Positions 32,198 to 44,726 of a DNA stretch of 64,000 nt are shown in pieces. Source of the DNA: Homarus americanus. Taxonomy: Eukaryota; Arthropoda; Malacostraca; Decapoda; Nephropidae. The DNA lies in contig NW_024748870.1 in the NCBI RefSeq assembly GCF_018991925.1, positions 2,397,030-2,461,029 of the forward strand, in the 5' to 3' direction. The notes under the pieces are model-generated. The model was given only the letters and a program-made list of their open reading frames with translations, had not been told where the DNA came from and made no database searches. How positions within the stretch are numbered: the first letter of the stretch is position 1; each line of letters begins with the position of its first letter. The position numbers and the translations under genes were made by a program.

Positions 32198-34855
32198 AAG
32201 GACCACTTAGGACCACTATTTGAGGACCACTATTTAAAGATCACTATATGAGGACCACTATTTGAGGACCACTATTTGAGGACCACTGTTTGAGGACCAC
32301 TGTTTGAGGACCACTGTTTGAGGACCACTTTTTGAGGACCACTGTTTGAGGACCACTGTTTGAGGACCACTGTTTGAGGACCACTTTTTGAGGGACCACT
32401 ATGAATCCTTCACTGTTTGAGTACCATTTGAGGACCACTATTTGAGTGACCACTATTTAAGGACTCACTATTTGAGGACCACTATTTGGAGGAATTACCG
32501 TTTGAGGACCACACTATTTAAGGGCCACTATTTAAGGACCACCAATGAGGACCACTATTTGAGACCACTCGTTTGAGGACCACGTTTGAGTGAATCAATG
32601 TTTGGAGTGGACCACCACGGAGGACCACTATTTGAGGACCACTATTTGAGGACCACTATTTGAGGACCACCATATGAGGACCTCACACTATTTGGAGGAC
32701 CACTGCTTGAGACCACCGTTTGAGGACCACTATTTGAGGACCACTATTTGAGGACCACTGCTTGAGTGGGACTACTATTTGAGACCACTATTTATAGACC
32801 ACTATATGAGGACTACTATTGAGACCACTGCTTGAGGACCCACTATTTGAGGACTACTATTTGAGGACCACTATTTGAGGACCACTATATGAGTGACCAC
32901 TGCTTAAGGACCACCGTTTGAGGACCACCGTTTGAGACCACTATTTCTGAGGACCACCGTTTGAGGACTGTTCTATTTGAGGACCACTATTGAGGACTAC
33001 CATTTGAGGACCACTGTTTGAATCACTGTTTGAGGACCACTGTTTGAGACCACTATTTGAGGACCACTATTTAAAGACTACTATGAGGACTACTGCTTGA
33101 GGACCACTATTTGAGGACCACTGTTAAAGGACCACTATTAAAGGACCACTATTTAAAGACCACTATATGAGGACCACTGTTTGAGGACCACTGTTTGAGG
33201 ACCACTATTTGAGGACCACTGTTTGAGGACCACTATTTGAGGACCACTGTTTGAGGACCACTTTTTGAGGACCACTATTTGAGGACCACTGTTTGAGGAC
33301 CACTGTTTGAGGACCACTATTTGAGACCACCGTTTGAGACCTCAATATTTGAGGACCACTATTAAAGGACCATCATTTGAGGACCACTGTTTGAGACCAC
33401 TATTAAAGGACCAATTAAAGGACCACCGTTTGAGGACCACTGTTTGAGGACTCACTACAAAGGACCACTATTAAAGGACCACTATTAAAGGACCACTATT
33501 AAAGGACCACTATTTGAGGACCACTATTTGAGGACCACTGTTTGAGGACCACTATTAAAGGACCACTATTAAAGGACCACTATTTAAAGACCACTATATG
33601 AGGACCACTGTTTGAGGACCACTATTAAAGGACCACTATTTAAAGACCACTATATGAGGACCACTATTTGAGGACCACTATTAAAGGACCACTATTTAAA
33701 GACCACTATATGAGGACCACTATTTGAGGACCACTATTAAAGGACCACTATTTAAAGACCACTATATGAGGACCACTATTTGAGGACCACTGTTAAAGGA
33801 CCACTATTAAAGGACCACTATTTAAAGACCACTATATGAGGACCACTGTTTGAGGACCACTGTTTGAGGACCACTATTTGAGGACCACTGTTTGAGGACC
33901 ACTATTTGAGGACCACTGTTTGAGGACCACTTTTTGAGGACCACTATTTGAGGACCACTGTTTGAGGACCACTGTTTGAGGACCACTTTTTGAGGACCAC
34001 TATTAAAGGACTACTATTTAAAGACCACAATATGAGGACCACTGTTTGAGGACTACTGTTTGAGGACCACTATTTGAGTAATTACTGTTTGAGGACCACT
34101 TATTTGAGGGACCACTGTTTGAGGGATTACCTGAGGACCACTTTTGGCTGAGGACCACTGTTTGAGGACCACTGTTTGAGGACCACTTTTGAGAATTCAC
34201 TATTCTGAGGACCATTGTTTGAGGACCACTGTTTGAGGACCACTTTTTGAGGACCACTGTTTGAGGGACTACTGTTTGAGGACTACTGATTATGACCACT
34301 TAGGGACTACTTATTTGAGGACCACTATTTGGAGGACTACTGATTAAGGACCACTATTTGAGGACCACTATTTGAGGACCACTGCTTGAGACCACTGTTT
34401 GAGGACCACTATTTGAGGACTAATTGATTAAGGACCACTTAGGACCACTATATTTGAGACTACTATTTGAGGACTACTGATTAAGGGGACCACTAGGACC
34501 ACTATTTGAGGACTACTGTTTGAGGACCACTGTTTGAGGACTACTGATTAAGGACCATAGGACCACTATTTGAGGACCACTATTTGAGGACTACTGATTA
34601 AGGACCACTTAGGACCACTATTTGAGGACCACTTTGGGACCACTGTTTGAGGACCACTGTGAGGACCACTATTTGAGGACTACTGATTAGGACCACTTGG
34701 GACCACTATTTGAGGACTACTGATTAGGACCATGGGACCACTATTTGAGGACTACTGATTGAGGACCACTTGGACCACTATTTGAGGACCACTGTTTGAG
34801 GACCACTGTTTGAGGACCACTTTTGAGGACCACTTGAGGACACTTTTGAGGACCA
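32198..34855 (+). repeat. 14-bp minisatellite, about 185 copies, with higher-order repeats
   Basis: The basic unit is GAGGACCACTATTT or GAGGACCACTGTTT (14 bp). Between about 33,540 and 33,830 four variants (ending TATTA, TATTT, TATAT, TATTT) recur as a 56-bp higher-order unit. A 221-bp stretch, 33,098-33,318, is repeated without any difference at 33,767-33,987. The outer parts (32,400-33,060 and 34,080-34,850) are much noisier. Confidence 0.98.
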
Positions 34856-34921
34856 CTAACTCAAACCTCCAAATATAACAACACTACCCCAGTCAAATCA
34901 CTAACACCACATCAAACAAGC

Positions 34922-34960
<39 letters not shown>
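34922..34960 (+). repeat. (CA)n microsatellite
   Basis: About 19 CA units. Confidence 0.95.
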
Positions 34961-34962
<2 letters not shown>

Positions 34963-35300
34963 CACACACACCTTCACTAATACACGTACACAAAACCTCT
35001 CTAGTTAAATATACACGTTCATTATCTCTCAATGTATACACACTCTGGATAATGATGCAGTGTTACGTAAATGATAAGCTGTTAATATTACACGAGACTC
35101 CCCTGAATTTATATGATCAATTGTTAGTGTATTCAGTAAGGTAAACGATGCCCTGGGATGATCGTATGAAGTTAGTAAGTCCCTGGATGGTATTTGGAGG
35201 TAAGTATACATATTATAATTAATGTATACCTGTATACTTTAGTAGATTATGCTTGTGATGAAGCGAAGGTCGGTTATAACCCAGACGGAAGGGGAATGTT
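34961..35300. other. Gene-free AT-rich stretch
   Basis: Unique sequence with no recognised exon. Confidence 0.5.
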
Positions 35301-35545
35301 ATTTACAAAGCAATGTATCAAAGAAAACGGAAATATTTACAAAGCAATGATCAAAACAATTATTTCACAAAGCAATGTATCAAAAGCAGAAATTATTTAC
35401 ACAAAGCAATGTATCAAAAACGGAAATTATTTACACAAAGCAATGTATCAAAGAAAACGGGAAATTATTTATACAAAGCAATGTATCGAAAACGGGAAAT
35501 TATTTATTACACAACAACGCACCAAAGAAAACGGAACAAATTTAA
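35301..35545 (+). repeat. About 36-bp minisatellite
   Basis: Six to seven units with core ACAAAGCAATGTATCAAAGA followed by AAACGGAAATTATTT. Length varies between 33 and 40 bp. Confidence 0.92.
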
Positions 35546-36190
35546 ATAACATAGGGGAAACTTATGACTTGACAAATAATTTCCCTCGTATTAATACATG
35601 AATAATTAATATATTCAATTTAATTTTAGAAGTTTGTAAATTATGATTTTTTCCTCTTTTAATAATGGAGTGATTATGTATTCTGAGTAAACGGTGGAGT
35701 ACTTGTGTTAGTAATTCATTGATAGAGTGTGTGTGTGTGGGTGTGGGTGTGGGTGTGTGTGTGTGTGTAGTCATGATGGGCTGCAGTGGGTTTGGTGGGT
35801 TGCAGCACAAGCAGGAGGAGGGAGGGGGAGGAGGAGGAGAGGGTTAGAGGAGGAGGATAGGAGGAGGAGGATAGGGGTAGGGGCGGGCGGTCATATGCAA
35901 GATCAGCATGAGATGACTATAGATCTGGAAGCATCAGCACTCAGCGGTAATATCACGGCTCGACTCAACAGGACCCGATATATTGCGCTTCAGTGAGCTT
36001 TCAAGGGAGGGAAAAAGCAATCAAATGAGAGAGAGAGAGAGAGAGAGAGTTACTTTGTATTCCTACCTCAAAAACTCACAGCAACACACACACACACAGG
36101 TTGGCACTAAGATTCGCGTTAACAACATTACTGAGCATTCAAGTAAAGGTATACTAAAAATTGATGTGAATTTTACTTCCTCGTGATAAC
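35546..36190. other. Gene-free stretch with GT, GGA and GA low complexity
   Basis: GTGTGGGTGTGGGTGT at 35,728-35,768, GGAGGAGG at 35,812-35,885, (GA)n at 36,026-36,049 and (CA)n at 36,084-36,100. No gene is seen. Confidence 0.5.
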
Positions 36191-36202
36191 AGAGAGAGAG
36201 AG

Positions 36203-36253
<51 letters not shown>
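36191..36253 (+). repeat. (GA)n joined to (GT)n
   Basis: Eight GA units change directly into about 23 GT units. Confidence 0.96.
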
Positions 36254-36255
<2 letters not shown>

Positions 36256-36429
36256 CAAGAGTGTTATCAATGAACCGGAAACTCGTGACAGTGTGAATGG
36301 GGACAGTAACAGAGAGGAGGAGGAGGAGGAGGAAGAGGCACAAGAGAAGAAGAGGAGGAAGAGGAAAATGAAAGGGTCATGTTAGCAAACCACAACTTCC
36401 TCTTGTTCAACAGCAGGTCAACCCCCACC

Positions 36430-36496
36430 CCCACCTGACCTAACCTACCTAACCTAACCTTAACTAACCTAACCTAACCTAACCTAACCTAACCCA
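36430..36496 (-). repeat. Interstitial CCTAA tract
   Basis: About 11 CCTAA units on the + strand (TTAGG on the minus strand). Confidence 0.93.
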
Positions 36497-37060
36497 TCAC
36501 GTTACTAATATCTGACAACATTTACTAACTATATACAGACAGACACATAGACAAATTACACTACAACAAAGACTTAATTACTGCGAAGGAGAAAAAAAAA
36601 TTAATACTGTACTCGCTCGTATGCCCTGGAGCATCGTTAATACAACCCTTATTTATGAACCGATTCTCATTTACATAACCCTCGCTTGCCTTGTTGTATA
36701 CCCCGCCTTTTGTCTCCTGGTTATGGAAGGGTTCGGAGTGAGTTTTCTTCATTAGGAATATTAACAATACTCAGTGTCTAAGAGGACCTACCCAGGAGAG
36801 TAAATAGTGATGGAGTCGAAGAGGAGAGACACACACACACACACGAGAGACTATATTACCATGTGAGACTATAGTGAGCCTCCCTCCTTCCCCCTCTCAT
36901 CTCTCTACAAGTGTTATGGTGAGTATAGTACCTCCCCCCTACAGGTAAACAACACTTCAGGCACCAGTAGCAGCCTCTTCACTGGCTTTATGGATTTCCT
37001 ATAACCACAGTCTTCTTTGGAACACCCGTCATAGCCACCTCGATATCCCACCCAGAGAGA
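36497..37060. other. Gene-free stretch
   Basis: Mostly AT-rich unique sequence; (CA)n lies at 36,830-36,844. No gene is recognised. Confidence 0.45.
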
Positions 37061-37061
37061 T

Positions 37062-37400
37062 GTGACTTGGTTAGGTGTGTCTGGGAGGCTGTGACGTGGT
37101 TAAGATTGTCTGGGAGGGGTTGTGGCGTGGTTAAGATTGTCTGGGAGGGCTTGTGAGTGTCTGGGAGGGCTTGTGACGTGGTTGTGGGTGTCTGTGAGAG
37201 GTTGTGACGTGGTTAGGAGTGTCTGGGAGGGGTTGTGACGTGGTTAGGAGTATCTGAGAGGGTTGTGACTTGGTTGTGGGTGTCTGTGAGAGGTTGTGAC
37301 GTGGTTAGGAGTGTCTGGGAAGGTTGTGGAGGGCTTGTGAGTGTCTGGGAGGGGCTGTGGCGTGGGTGCAGGTGTCTGGAACGGATGTGGCGTAGTTGTG
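37062..37400 (+). repeat. About 31-bp minisatellite
   Basis: About 11 units with GTGACGTGGTTAGGAGTGTC and TGGGAGGGGTT parts; length varies. Confidence 0.92.
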
Positions 37401-37861
37401 TCTGGGAGAGGAGAGGGGGAGGGACCAACATCTACACACCTATTCGTCATGGGCTTCCTCTGGCCAGAGAGAGAGAGAGAGAGAGAGACTTACCCTCGGG
37501 ACTGCTCGTAATGGCCAAACTACCAGCAATTTCCCAAGAGCTTACACCTCCCTTCTCTAATGCTTCGAATGACTACTTCCCTTTCCTCATTTTCTCTCTT
37601 GTTCCTTCCTCTCCTTCGTTCTTCCTCTATATATTAATTTTATTCCCTTTCCAACCCTTCATTACGCCCCACTTCTCCTCCCTCTCTTATCTGTCCTCCA
37701 TCTTATCCTTATTTACTCTTTATCCCTCCTATTATGGTCAAATTTCATACCTCCTGTCACTTGTGTATTCATTTTTATCATTCTCCCTCCTCCTCTTCTT
37801 CGTTTTTCTCCCGTTACCCCTTTCATCTTGTCGTCCACCCTGTCTGATGCTTTGATCTGTT
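37401..37861. other. Gene-free stretch, pyrimidine-rich
   Basis: (GA)n at 37,466-37,490, then T/C-rich sequence with no exon signal strong enough to report. Confidence 0.45.
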
Positions 37862-38930
37862 GTGAGCATAATGTGGAATGTTACGGTGCCCTGTCGTAAG
37901 CATAATGTGGAGTGCCGTGTCGCCCTGTCGTAAGCATAATGTGGAATGTTACGGTGCCCTGTCGTAAGCATAATGTAGTGCCGCGTCGCCCTGTCGGAAG
38001 CATAATGTGGAGTGCACTGTCGCCTGTCGGAAGCATAATGTGGAATGTTACGGTTCTGTGTCGTAAGCATAATGTGGAGTGCCGTGTCGCCCTGTCGAAA
38101 GCATAATGTGGAATGTTGTGTCGCCCTGTCGTAAGCATAATGTGGAGTGTTGTGTCGCCCTGTCGTAAGCATAATGTAGGTGCCGTGTCGCCCTGTCGTA
38201 AGCATAATGTAGTGCCGTGTCGCCTGTCGTAAGCATAATGTGGAATGTTGTGTCGCCCTGTCGTAAGCATAATGTGGAGTGCCGTGTCGCCCTGTCGTAA
38301 GCATAATGTGAGTGCTGTGTCGCCCTGTCGTAAGCATAATGTGGAGTGCCGTGTCGCCCTGTCGTAAGCATAATGTGGAGTGCTGTGTCGCCCTGTCGTA
38401 AGCATAATGAGTCCGTGTCGCCCTGTCGTAAGCATAATGGTAGATGTGTCTCGCCCTGTCGTAAGCATAATGGTGCCGTGTCGCCTGTCGTAAGCATAAT
38501 GTGGAGTGTCGTGTCCCTATCGTAAGCATAATGTGGAGTGCGTGTCGCCCTGTCGTAAGCATAATGTGAGTGCGTGCCTGTCGTCGCAAGTGTGCAGTGT
38601 CGGCTGTCACATCATGTGTGGGTCGCCCTCGTAAGCATAATGTGGAGTGCCGTGTCGCCTGTCGTAAGCATAATGTGGGTGTGCGTGTCGCCCTGTCGTA
38701 AGCATCAAGTGTGGGTGTCGGCCCTGTCGTAAGCATAATGTGGGTGTCGTGTCGGCCTGTCTGTAAGCATAATGTGGAGTGCTCGTGTCGCATAATGTGG
38801 TCTGTGGTGCTATGGGTGCGTGTCTCCCTGTCGTAAGCATAATGTGGTGTCGTGTCGCCTGTCAACAAGCATGTGGTGTCGTGATGGCCCTGTCGTGAAA
38901 GCATATTGGTGAGAGTCGTGTCTCATGCAT
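37862..38930 (+). repeat. 34-bp minisatellite, about 31 copies
   Basis: Units contain TAAGCATAATGTGGAGTGCC then GTGTCGCCCTGTCG. A variant with ATGTTACGG occupies the left end. After 38,400 the copies are heavily damaged. The 388-codon minus frame (repeating HYAYDRATR) is an artefact. Confidence 0.97.
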
Positions 38931-38967
38931 GTGGAAGTTGATCAATGGATCACAACTGCCTATACAA

Positions 38968-39275
38968 TACATCATCCGTCCTTAGTAAACAAAATCCGTC
39001 ACCTCAGTAAACAAAATCATCCGTCTTAGTAAACAACATCATCCGTCTTAGTAAACAACATCATCCGTCACCTTACTAAACATCATCCGTCACCTTAGTA
39101 AACACCGTCATCCGTCACCATACTAAAAACATCATCCGTCACCAGTAAACAACATCATCCGTCACCTTACTAAACATCATCCGTCACCTTAGTAAACACC
39201 GTCATCCGTCACCGTACTAAACAACATCATCCGTCACCTTAATCACCCGTCACCTTAGCAAACACCACCATCCGT
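38968..39275 (+). repeat. 22-25-bp minisatellite
   Basis: About 12 units of CATCCGTCACCTTAGTAAAC plus two to five bases. Confidence 0.95.
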
Positions 39276-39727
39276 CGTCCCATTTAACCACCATGTGCGG
39301 CGCAGGTAACACAGGTGATATATTAATTAACTGAACTAAGTTACTTTTATCACCTTTATATGTTAACTCTCGTGTCGATTTACCTCATAATAAATTCATT
39401 GAAAAATACAAAACAAATACCTTAACTCTTAACTACACTGAGGTATCATTAACCTGCCTCCATAATTACAGGTAACATCACGTCAACACCTGAGCCTCGG
39501 TAATTTTTCTTAGGTAAATTTTTTTCTTCATCTCACATTAATAAGTAATTAAACAAACAAATAAACAATAAATAAACAAATCACGTCATAACCTTCCCTA
39601 ATTAAACGACTTATCACACAAAGACAACGCCAGCCCAAGCGATCAACAGCGTCTGGCGATCACCCCTCAAGACACGTTTTAATGTAAACATTCACTAATC
39701 TCCTGCCTGTAGTAACATCCAGCTGGG
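39276..39727. other. Gene-free AT-rich stretch
   Basis: Unique sequence; short AAACAAATAAACAA runs at about 39,550. No gene is seen. Confidence 0.5.
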
Positions 39728-40500
39728 AGGGTTGAGGGCGTGGGGAGGGAGGGAGGTTGAGGGCGTGGGAGAGGGAGGTTGAGGGCGTGGGGAGGGACGG
39801 TTGAGGCGTGGGGAGGGAGGGTTGAGGGCGTGGGAGGAGGTTGAGGCGTGGGGAGGAGGTTGAGGCGGGGGGAGGAGGGTGGCGGGGGTTGAGGGCGTGG
39901 GGAGGGAGGTTGAGCGTGGGGGAGGAGGGTTGAGGGCGTGGGAGGGAGGGTTGAGGCGTGGGGAGGGAGGTTGAGGGCGTGGGGAGGGAGGTTGAGGCGT
40001 GGGGAGGGAGGGTTGAGGGCGTGGGGAGGGAGGGTTGAGGGCGTGGGGAGGGAGGGTTGAGGGCGTGGGGGAGGGAGGTTTGAGGGCGTGGGGGAGGGAG
40101 GGTTGAGGGGCGTGGGGGAGAGGGAGGGTTGAGGCGTGGGGAGGGAGGGTTGAGGGCGTGGGGGAGGGAGGGTTGAGGGCGTGGGGAGGAGGGTTGAGGC
40201 GTGGGGAAGGGAGGGTTGAGGGCGTGGGGAGGGAGGAGGTTGAGGGCGTGGGAGGGAGGGTTGAGGGCGTGGGGAGGGAGGGTTGAAGGCGTGGGGAGGG
40301 AGGTTTGAGGGCGTGGGGAGGGAGGGTTGAGGGCGTGGGGGAGGGAGGTTGAAGGCGTGGGGAGGGAGGGTTGAGGGCGTGGGGGAGGAAGGTTGAGAGG
40401 CGTGGGGAGGGAGGTTTGAGGGCGTGGGGAGGAGGTTGAAGGCGTGGGGGAGGGAGGTTTGAGGGCGTGGGGGAGGGAGGTTGAGGCGTGGGGAAGAGTG
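39728..40500 (+). repeat. G-rich 22-bp minisatellite, about 36 copies
   Basis: Core GGTTGAGGGCGTGGGGAGGG. Three overlapping minus-strand frames of more than 330 codons (SLPTPSTLPPHALNP) exist only because of the repeat. Confidence 0.97.
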
Positions 40501-40682
40501 TGGACAGGTGGGGAGAGTGAGGAGGGACAGTGAGGGAAGGGGAAAGAGAGGGAGAGAAGAAAGAAAGAGCTGACAGAGAAAGGGAGGGAGAGTGAGTGGT
40601 ACTGAGAGGAGAAAAAAGTGAGAGAGAGAGAAAGTGAGTGAACGTATGGGAGAAGAGGAGAGAGAGAGAGAGAGAGAGAGCA
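40501..40682 (+). repeat. Purine-rich tract ending in (GA)n
   Basis: GGGAGAGTGAGG to GAGAGAGA low complexity. Confidence 0.88.
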
Positions 40683-40721
40683 TCGTGCCTTATCACACAA
40701 AGCGACAACCAGAAGATATTC

Positions 40722-40741
40722 TCTCTCTCTCTCTCTCTCTC
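40722..40741 (+). repeat. (CT)n microsatellite
   Basis: Ten CT units. Confidence 0.9.
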
Positions 40742-40869
40742 GGGACCCTCAGAGACTTGCGGTTATTCAAATAAAATATAAATGATTTCTTTTGCATCGC
40801 GCTACAAATATAGAATATCCGATCACTCTCAAGATGGATTCCTGTTGACTTGTGATCAGTGTGGAAGAG

Positions 40870-41955
40870 AGGCGAGAGTGGTGAGAGGGGGAGGGTGAGT
40901 GGTGAGTGGGGGAGGTGAGTGGGGAGTGGGGGGAGGGTGAGTGGGGAGGTGGGGAGGGTGGTGAGAGGGAGGAGGGGGGAGGGCCGTGAGGAGGGAGGAG
41001 TGGGAGGTGGTGAGAGGGAGGAGTGGGGAGGGTGGAGAGGGAGGAGGGGAGGGGAGGGAGGGGGAGAGGGAGGAGTGGGGGAGGGTGGTGAGAGGGAGGG
41101 AGTGGGGGAGGGTGGTGAGAGGGAGGAGTGGGGAGGGTCGTGAGGAGGTGGGGAGGGCCGTGAGAGGGAGGAGTGGGGAGGGGAGGGGAGTGGGGAGGGG
41201 GGGAGAGGGAGGAGGGGGAGGGGGTGGGGAGGAGGGGAGGGTGGGAGGGGGAGGTGGGGAGGGTGGAGAGGGAGGAGGGGGGGGAGGGCCGAGAGGGAGA
41301 GGGGAGGGTCGTGAGAGGGAGGAGTGGGGGAGGGGTCGTGAGGGAGGAGTGGGGAGGCGTGAGAGGGAGGAGTGGGGGAGGGGCGGTGAGAGGGGAGGGA
41401 GTGGGGGGAGGTGGTGAGAGGGAGGAGTGGGGGAGGGTGGTGAGAGGGAGGTGGGGAGGGTCGTGAGAGGGAGGAGTGGGGAGGGCCGTGAGAGGGAGGA
41501 GTGGGGAAGAGGCCGTGAGAGGGGAGAGGGGGGAGGGTCGTGAGAGGGGGAGGGAGTGGGGAGGGTCGTGAGAGGGGGAGGAGTGGGGAGGAGGGTCGTG
41601 GAGGGAGGGAGTGGGGGAGGGCCGTGAGAGGGAGGAGTGGGGAGAGGCCGTGAGAGGGAGGAGTGGGGGAGGGGTGGTGAGGGAGTGGGGGAGGGCCGTG
41701 AGGGAGGGAGGAGGGGGGAGGGCCGTGAGGAGGGAGGAGTGGGAGGGTCGTGAGAGGGAGGAGGGGGGCGTGGGGGAGGGAGGAGTGGGGGAGGGCCGTG
41801 AGAGGGAGGAGGGGGAGGGCCGAAGGGAGGAGGGGGAGGGTCGTGAGGAGGGAGGAGGGGGAAGGGCCGTGAGGGGGAGGAGTGGGGGAGGGGTGAGTGG
41901 GAGGGGAGGGTGGTGAGAGGGGGGGAGGGGGAGGGTCGTGAGAGGGAGGAGTGGG
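40870..41955 (+). repeat. G-rich 25-bp minisatellite, about 43 copies
   Basis: Core GTGAGAGGGAGGAGTGGGGA plus GGGTC or GGCC. The + strand has almost no T or C outside the core TC/CC, so it is a strong G4 candidate. Frames up to 445 codons are artefacts. Confidence 0.97.
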
Positions 41956-42190
41956 GAAGGAATTGCGGTGAAAGTCACAGGAAAAGAGTGGGGTTACAGG
42001 AGACGGTCTACCACTACCACCATCACCCAATATACCCCCTCACCACCACTCACCACTCAGAGCATCACACAGTAAAGGGCTAAACACACGTGGTGCTGGA
42101 GGGTCGCCAGCCTTCGTCACGCAGGTAGATTTTATAGATCACCTGAAGATTAGACACCCAACACTATTTCACCTGATAATTAAACACCTT
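41956..42190. other. Short unique segment
   Basis: No gene is seen. TTTCACCTGATAATTAAACA at about 42,168 resembles the CACCTG/TAATTA motif again. Confidence 0.5.
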
Positions 42191-42405
42191 AACTTAACCT
42201 GATCTAATGTAATCTCATCTAACGTTAAACTTAACTAATTTATCTAACACTAAGCTAACCTAACCTAACGCTAATCTAACCTAACGCTAACCTAATCTAA
42301 CCGCCACCGTCCTAACCTAGTGTATGGAATGTCATTTGATGTTATGTTATAAGTTAGGTTAGGTTAGAGTTAGGACTGGGGGTGGGGGTGGGGGGTGGGG
42401 GTGGG
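42191..42405. repeat. Diverged CCTAA tract, inverted TTAGG tract and GGGGGTGGGG run
   Basis: CTAACCTAACG-type units (42,240-42,300) face GTTAGGTTAGGTTAG units (42,353-42,372) in opposite orientation. A G-rich run (42,377-42,405) follows. Confidence 0.85.
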
Positions 42406-42519
42406 GAGACAGGATCACTAAAAGCTCACTACAACATGAAAGAGAAGGACGCTAAATTCTGTGACAAAGGCCAGGTAATTCAGTTATAGCCGATACTCAC
42501 CTGTGATGTGAGGCAGGTG

Positions 42520-42640
42520 TGTCAGGGGCCAGGTGGGTGAGGGCAGGTGGGTGATCAAATTACAGGTGGGTGAGGAGACAGGTGGGTGAGGGGCAGGTGG
42601 GTGAGATGGCAGGTGGGTGAGGGGCAGGTTAATGAGAGAG
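42520..42640 (+). repeat. AGGTGGGTGAGGGGC short array
   Basis: About six units of roughly 15-20 bp. Confidence 0.85.
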
Positions 42641-42663
42641 GGACTTGGGTGACACACAGGTGA

Positions 42664-44455
42664 TACTATAACACTAGGCGGGGCTGTAACACTAGGTGGG
42701 GCTGTAACACTAGGTGGGGCTGTAACACTAGGTGGGGCTGTAACACTAGGCAGGGCTGTAACACTAGGTGGGGCTGTAAACACTAGGCGGGCTGTAACAC
42801 TAGGCAGGGCTGTAACACTAGGTGGGGCTGTAACACTAGGCGGGGCTGTAACACTAGGCTGGGCTGTAACACTAGGTGGGGCTGTAACACTAGGCGGGGC
42901 TGTAACACTAGGTGGGGCTGTAACACTAGGTGGGGCTGTAACACTAGGTGGGGCTGTAACACTAGGTGGGGCTGTAACACTAGGTGGGGCTGTAACACTA
43001 GGCTGGGCTGTAACACTAGGCGGGGCGCTGTAACACTAGGTGGGGCTGTAACACTAGGCAGGCTGTAACACTAGGTGGGGCTGTAACACTAGGCGGGGCT
43101 GTAACACTAGGTAGGGCTGTAAACACTAGGTGGGGCTGTAACACTAGGTGGGGCTGTAACACTAGGTGGGGCTGTAACACTAGGCGGGGCTGTAACACTA
43201 GGTGGGGCTGTAACACTAGGCAGGGCTGTAACACTAGGTGGGGCTGTAACACTAGGTGGGGCTGTAACACTAGGCGGGGCTGTAACACTAGGTGGGGCTG
43301 TAACACTAGGCGGGGCTGTAACACTAGGCGGGGCTGTAACACTAGGCAGGGCTGTAACACTAGGTGGGGCTGTAACACTAGGTGGGGCTGTAACACTAGG
43401 TGGGGCTGTAACACTAGGCTGGGCTGTAACACTAGGTGGGGCTGTAACACTAGGTGGGGCTGTAACACTAGGCAGGGGCTGTAACACTAGGCGGGCTGTA
43501 ACACTAGGTGGGGCTGTAACACTAGGTGGGGCTGTAACAAGGCTGGGCTGTAACACTAGGTGGGGCTAGTAACACTAGGCAGGGCTGTAACACTAGGCGG
43601 GGCTGTAACACTAGGTGGGGCTGTAACACTAGGCGGGGCGGTAACACTAGGCTGGGCTGTAACACTAGGTGGGGCTGTAACACTAGGTGGGGCTGTAACA
43701 CTAGGCAGGGGCTGTAACACTAGGCAGGGCTGTAACACTAGGTGGGGCTGTAACACTAGGCGGGGCTGTAACACTAGGTGGGGCTGTAACACTAGGCGGG
43801 GCTGTAACACTAGGCGGGGCTGTAACACTAGGCAGGGGCTGTAACACTAGGCGGGGCTGTAACACTAGGTGGGGCTGTAACACTAGGCAGGGCTGTAACA
43901 CTAGGTGAGCTGTAACATTAGGTGGGGCTGTAACACTAGGCGGGCTGTAACACTAGGTGGGCTGTAACATTAGGTGGGGCTGTAACACTAGGCGGGGCTG
44001 TAACACTAGGTGGGGCTGTAACACTAGGTGGGGCTGTAACACTAGGTGGGGCTGTAACACTAGGCGGAGCTGTAACACTAGGCCGGGCTGTAACAGTAAG
44101 GCGGGGCTGTAACACTAGGCAGGGCTGTAACACTAGGCAGGGCTGTAACACTAGGTGGGGCTGTAACACTAGGTGGGGCTGTAACACTAGGCGGGGCTGT
44201 AACACTAGGTGGGGCTGCAACACTAGGTAGGGCTGTAACACTAGGTGGGGCTGTAACACTAGGTGGGGCTGTAACACTAGGCAGGGCTGTAACACTAGGT
44301 GGGGCTGTAACACTAGGTGGGGCTGTAACACTAGGTGGGGCTGTAACACTAGGCAGGGCTGTAACACTAGGCGGGGCTGTAACACTAGGTGGGGCTGTAT
44401 CACTAGGCGGGGCTGCAACACTAGGTGGGGCTGTAACACTAGGCGGGGCTGTAAC
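42664..44455 (+). repeat. 18-bp minisatellite, about 98 copies
   Basis: GGCTGTAACACTAGGTGG repeats almost perfectly for 1.8 kb, with position 17-18 variants GG, CG, CA and CT (TGGGGC, CGGGGC, CAGGGC, CTGGGC). An 18-bp period keeps long frames open (LVLQPH, PSVTAP). Confidence 0.98.
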
Positions 44456-44702
44456 ATATGATGCGGCTCACGACATAATATATAAGGTTCTACGTTGGCA
44501 GGAGGGATCTTGGTCGTCGGCAGGTACATTAATATGGATCTACACACCTCCTCCCCTCCTCCTCCTCCTCCTCTTCTTCCCCCCCCTCTTTTCTTCCTCC
44601 CCCTCTTCATCATCATGTTCTTCCTCCTCCTCACCATCTTCCTCTTCTTCTTCCTCCACCTACTACTCCCTCACACCACCATGCCTCCTCCTCCCCCTCC
44701 TC
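44456..44702. repeat. CTCCTC/CTTCTT low-complexity tract
   Basis: Pyrimidine-rich, with a short unique lead at 44,456-44,545. Confidence 0.8.
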
Positions 44703-44726
44703 CCACACACACACACACACACACCT
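44703..44726 (+). repeat. (CA)n microsatellite
   Basis: About 11 CA units. Confidence 0.9.

Noticed and set aside
36904..36925. ATG immediately followed by a GTGAGT donor near 36,919
   Set aside because: It would be a one-codon first exon. No TATA box or initiator is correctly spaced upstream.
37738..38904. A 388-codon minus-strand frame with HYAYDRATR repeats
   Set aside because: It is a translation of the 34-bp minisatellite, with frame changes absorbed by indels. No independent gene signal exists.
40693..42030. A 445-codon minus-strand frame (Ser/Pro-rich)
   Set aside because: It covers the G-rich 25-bp array and the (CT)n tract only. Its composition is explained by the repeat.
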